A stretch of DNA of 25,946 nt, from contig NZ_CAAKNY010000081.1 of NCBI RefSeq assembly GCF_901212495.1, forward strand, positions 1 to 25,946, given 5' to 3'. This document shows positions 23,577 to 25,946 of this stretch, piece by piece. The position numbers and the translations under genes are program-made. The notes below the pieces were generated by a model that did not search any database, had not been told where the DNA came from, and worked only from the letters and a program-made list of their open reading frames with translations. The first letter of the stretch is position 1; every line of letters starts with the position of its first letter. The stretch comes from Collinsella aerofaciens (lineage in GTDB: Bacteria > Actinomycetota > Coriobacteriia > Coriobacteriales > Coriobacteriaceae).

Positions 23577-25013
23577 ATGAATCAGGTGGAGCAGAGTGTC
23601 GCTGAGTATGTCGACGAGGTCTGGGAGGATGTCGTCGCCGATATCGAGCAGCTGGTGAGTTATCCGTCCGTGGCAGTTTCTGCCGATGCGGAGCCCGGCG
23701 CGCCGTTTGGCCGCCCGGTCCGTGACGCGCTCGATTGCGCGCTCGGCATCGCGCAGAAGCTCGGTTACCAGACGAGCGATGACGAGGGCTATGTGGGCAT
23801 TGCCGATATCTCTGGCCGCGGCGACAAGCAGCTCGCGACCATCTGCCACGTGGACGTGGTGCCCGCCGGGCCCGGTTGGAACACCGACCCGTTTGCGATG
23901 GAGCGTCGCGAGGGCTGGCTGCTCGGCCGCGGCGTGATCGACGACAAGGGCCCGGCGGTGCTTTCGCTCTACGCCGGCGCCTATCTGCTCAAGCGCGGCA
24001 TTACTCCGCGCTATACCTTCCGCGCGCTGTTGGGCTGCGATGAGGAGGTAGGCATGTCCGACGTTCACCATTATCTGGAGAACTACGCGAACCCCGACTT
24101 TCTATTTACACCCGATGCCGAGTTCCCGGTTTGCAACGCCGAGAAGGGTCAGTTTGAGGCGACGTTCGTGAGCTCTAGGATCGATGGCGGGCGCTTCGTG
24201 TCGTGGAGCGGCGCCGAGGCGACCAACGCTATCCCATCGCAGTCCATTTGCGAGCTTGCGATTGCCGTCGATGAACTGCCGGCGCCGATCGAGAACGCCG
24301 ACCGCCTGGAGATCACGGCGCTCGGCAACGGCCATGCTCAGATTTTCGCGCACGGTATCGGTGGCCATGCTTCGATGCCCGAGGGGACGATCAATGCCGT
24401 CGGCCTGATCGTGACGTACCTGCGCGAGGCCGAGGACGCGTTTGGCGCCCGTGGCGAGTGCCTGCTGACGCCTGCCGAGCACGAGTTCGTCAAGTTCTTG
24501 GCCTTTGTGCACGCGGACGCCTATGGTCGCGGCCTGGGAATCGATGCGACGAGCGCGGCGTTTGGCCCGCTCACGTGCAACCCCGGCGTCATCCGCGTGG
24601 TGGATGGCCACATTGAGCAGGTCATCGACGTACGTTTCCCCGATAGCACGAGCGTCGATACCATGTGCGAGCAGCTCGAGCCGCTCGTGGGCCGCTTTGG
24701 TGTGACGTATCGCGTGGGTCGCGCCAAGGTGCCGTTCTCAGTTTCGGCCGACGACCCGGCCGTGAAGGCGCTGATTGACACCTATAACGAGTTTACGGGT
24801 AAGCATGCCGAGCCCTTCGCCATGGGCGGTGGCACGTACGCACGCAACTTTGCCCGCGCCGTGTCGTTTGGCCCCGAGGAGACCGGCCTTGAGCTGCCCA
24901 CGTGGGGCGGCCAGATGCACGGCCCCAACGAGTGTGCCAACGAGGACCAGCTTAAGCAGGCGCTCAAGATCTACATCGTGGCAATCCTTCGTCTAAACGA
25001 ACTCGAGCTTTAA
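23577..25013 (+). CDS. M20-family metallopeptidase, PepV/Sapep-like dipeptidase
   Basis: 478 residues, the size of the PepV/Sapep branch of M20 peptidases (zinc or manganese dipeptidases of the cytoplasm, acting on dipeptides with an unblocked N-terminus). Metal ligands and catalytic residues are visible: ICHVDVVPAGPGW (H91), GRGVIDDKGP (D122), GCDEEVGMSD (general base E156, ligand E157), FTPDAEFPV (D180), and HGPNE near the C-terminus (His about 451). GHASMPEGTINA in the lid domain and GGGTYARN are also typical. AAGGAGG 7 nt before the ATG at 23577 is a near-perfect ribosome-binding site. It is followed immediately by element A copy 3. Succinyl-diaminopimelate desuccinylases are related, but the PepV-type lid and motifs favour a dipeptidase. 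Confidence 0.92.
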   Translation: MNQVEQSVAEYVDEVWEDVVADIEQLVSYPSVAVSADAEPGAPFGRPVRDALDCALGIAQKLGYQTSDDEGYVGIADISGRGDKQLATICHVDVVPAGPGWNTDPFAMERREGWLLGRGVIDDKGPAVLSLYAGAYLLKRGITPRYTFRALLGCDEEVGMSDVHHYLENYANPDFLFTPDAEFPVCNAEKGQFEATFVSSRIDGGRFVSWSGAEATNAIPSQSICELAIAVDELPAPIENADRLEITALGNGHAQIFAHGIGGHASMPEGTINAVGLIVTYLREAEDAFGARGECLLTPAEHEFVKFLAFVHADAYGRGLGIDATSAAFGPLTCNPGVIRVVDGHIEQVIDVRFPDSTSVDTMCEQLEPLVGRFGVTYRVGRAKVPFSVSADDPAVKALIDTYNEFTGKHAEPFAMGGGTYARNFARAVSFGPEETGLELPTWGGQMHGPNECANEDQLKQALKIYIVAILRLNELEL

Positions 25014-25014
25014 G

Positions 25015-25154
25015 GTTACGCGGTTTTACCAAACCGCGTAACAGCTCGACGCTGCAAGCCCGCCAGGGCGGCAATCTGCCTTTCAACTTCGGTGGCATGA
25101 TCAGAAGATCAATGCCACCTTGTTTCAAGGCACCTTGCTCGCCCTGGCGGGCTT
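25015..25154 (+). repeat. Structured intergenic element A, copy 3 (after the M20 gene)
   Basis: Hairpin I GTTACGCGGTTT / AAACCGCGTAAC (25015-25042) begins 1 nt after the stop codon. P1 is 25056-25070 with 25140-25154 and reads AAGCCCGCCAGGGCG; both differences from copies 1 and 2 are matched on the other arm. P2 is TGCCTT 25077-25082 with AAGGCA 25127-25132. P3 is 25091-25102 with 25107-25119. The tail is CTTTCGCTGTCG. Confidence 0.9.
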
Positions 25155-25197
25155 TCGCTGTCGTTGCCAAAACATCGGCGTTGCTAGGGTGGTCATT

Positions 25198-25235
25198 GGG
25201 GACGTTCTTAAATGACTAGTCAAACAAGAACGTCC
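25198..25235. repeat. REP-like GGGGAC palindrome, copy 3, with truncated right arm
   Basis: GGACGTTCTT (25200-25209) pairs with AAGAACGTCC (25226-25235). The left arm continues outward as CATTGGGGAC, but after 25235 the expected CCCAATG is replaced by ATTACAG. The palindrome is thus broken exactly where the IS110 sequence begins. It lies about 45 nt after element A copy 3. Confidence 0.75.
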
Positions 25236-25484
25236 ATTACAGTCGAAATTGTCAGCCCGGGACCGTCTCGGGCTACGATTGAGGCGCGCCCAGAACGGGC
25301 CGCCGACCGGGCGCCCGCGCACGGCCGAACGTCCCTGCCCCCGAGAGGGCCCGTTGGGTGCTGCCGGCGCGGGACGCGCCGCCCCCGACGGCTGATAGGA
25401 AAGTGCCGGGCAGGTGCCGCGGCTGGTAATGTGAGTGCCGAGGGGGAGGCCATCCGGTCGAACGACTACCGGAAGGATACCACC
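25236..25484 (+). ncRNA. Candidate IS110 bridge RNA region (transposase leader)
   Basis: IS110-group elements encode in their left-end leader a structured RNA that pairs with target and donor DNA and guides the recombinase. Here 249 non-coding nt precede the transposase GTG. They hold several stems: AGCCCGG / TCGGGCT (25254-25274), GGCGCG / CGCGCC (25366-25380), and CCGGT / ACCGG near 25454-25472 overlapping the ribosome-binding site. The position and structure fit, but guide loops cannot be assigned without the right end of the element. Confidence 0.45.
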
Positions 25485-25946
25485 GTGAAAGCGCCATCCA
25501 CCAGACCCGCGGCCGTGCTCGGCCTGGACGTCGGCAAGTCATCGCACTGGGCCTGCCTGGTCGACCGCGACGGGGAGGTGCTGGCCAGCGCCCCCGTCCG
25601 CAACAGGGAGGCCGAGCTCGACGCGCTGTTCGCCTCCGCGCCCGCCGGCACGCTCGTCGTCGTCGACCAGTTCCGCAACATAGGGTCCCTCGCCGTGAGG
25701 CGGGCCCGCGCCGCGGGGCTCGGGGTCGCCCACCTGCCCGGGCTCGCCGCCAGCCGCGCCGCGGGCCTGTTCGCCGGCGAGGCCAAGACCGACGAGCGCG
25801 ACGCCGCGGTGATCGCGCGGACCGCCCTGGGCGTGCCGGACTCCCTGTCGGGGGTCCCGGGCCGCGGCGAGGCCCTCGAGGCCGCCCGCGCCCTCTCGTC
25901 GCAGCGCGACCACGTCGTCGCCTGCGCGACCAGGGACAAGAACCGC
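25485..25946 (+). CDS. IS110-family DEDD transposase/recombinase, 3' partial
   Basis: 154 residues are visible from the GTG at 25485, preceded by GGAAGGATA; the frame is open to the window end, and the full protein should be about 400 residues. The RuvC-like N-terminal domain carries the DEDD acidic residues: LGLDVGK (D15), VVVDQF (D61, where most members have Glu), and AKTDERDA (D102, D105). The catalytic Ser domain lies beyond the window. Composition is markedly Ala/Gly/Arg-rich with GC-rich codons, unlike the adjacent chromosomal genes, which suggests a recently acquired element. Insertion next to a REP-like palindrome agrees with the known preference of several IS110 relatives for repeated palindromic targets. 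Confidence 0.85.
   Translation, partial: MKAPSTRPAAVLGLDVGKSSHWACLVDRDGEVLASAPVRNREAELDALFASAPAGTLVVVDQFRNIGSLAVRRARAAGLGVAHLPGLAASRAAGLFAGEAKTDERDAAVIARTALGVPDSLSGVPGRGEALEAARALSSQRDHVVACATRDKNR

Larger units (their letters stand above)
25236..25946 (+). mobile_element. IS110-family insertion sequence, left end (3' part outside the window)
   Basis: The element is defined by an IS110 transposase reading frame (25485 to window end) and a preceding non-coding leader. The GC content rises visibly from about 25250 onward compared with the adjoining genes, and codon choice is dominated by GCC/CGC/GTC. IS110 elements lack terminal inverted repeats, so the left boundary is set by where the REP-like palindrome is broken (25235/25236). 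That boundary is an inference. Confidence 0.7.

Noticed and set aside
25466..25939. Minus-strand frames opposite the IS110 transposase
   Set aside because: They arise from very high GC content. The plus-strand frame carries the DEDD residues of IS110 recombinases.

Overview
The window looks like a chromosomal segment of a high-GC Gram-positive gut bacterium of the Coriobacteriia, most likely Collinsella or a close relative. This is an inference from the gene mix (DUF4430/beta-propeller surface proteins, class III fructose-bisphosphatase, DegV paralogs, QueH, a divergent MetG-like ligase) and the GC-rich codon usage; no rRNA or other taxonomic marker is present. The layout is ordinary bacterial chromosome: short operons on both strands, with intergenic spaces unusually rich in palindromic repeats.

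Left part (1-6.7 kb): the 3' end of a large secreted, membrane-anchored surface protein is translationally coupled to a second DUF4430 surface protein. Convergent to them on the minus strand are fbp and two GtrA-family membrane proteins. Middle (6.7-13.4 kb): a DegV/FakB lipid-binding protein, a TIM-barrel protein of unknown substrate, a 56-residue membrane protein, an RsmB/RsmF-type rRNA m5C methyltransferase, a divergent MetG-like class I tRNA ligase, and a DUF3267 HExxH membrane protein. Right part (13.4-25 kb): the last steps of queuosine tRNA modification (queH, queA and, 3.6 kb further on, tgt), interrupted by a tail-anchored coiled-coil protein and an SDR oxidoreductase. Then follow a LOG-family phosphoribohydrolase, a RelB/DinJ-YafQ-type toxin-antitoxin pair, a second DegV, a HAD phosphatase and an M20 (PepV-like) dipeptidase. 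The window ends inside an IS110-family insertion sequence.

The most striking content is non-coding. A roughly 140-nt structured element occurs three times on the plus strand, each time starting 0-2 nt after the stop codon of an unrelated gene (queA, the SDR gene, the M20 gene). Its stems differ between copies by compensated base-pair changes, which is direct evidence that the fold is conserved. About 50 nt after each copy lies a GGGGAC-type REP-like sequence. Two further palindrome families (GGGACGGGGATTAAA and TTGCGGTG types) occupy other intergenic gaps. The IS110 element appears to have inserted into the right arm of one REP-like palindrome. Its 249-nt GC-rich, hairpin-rich leader before the transposase start is where IS110 elements encode their bridge RNA.
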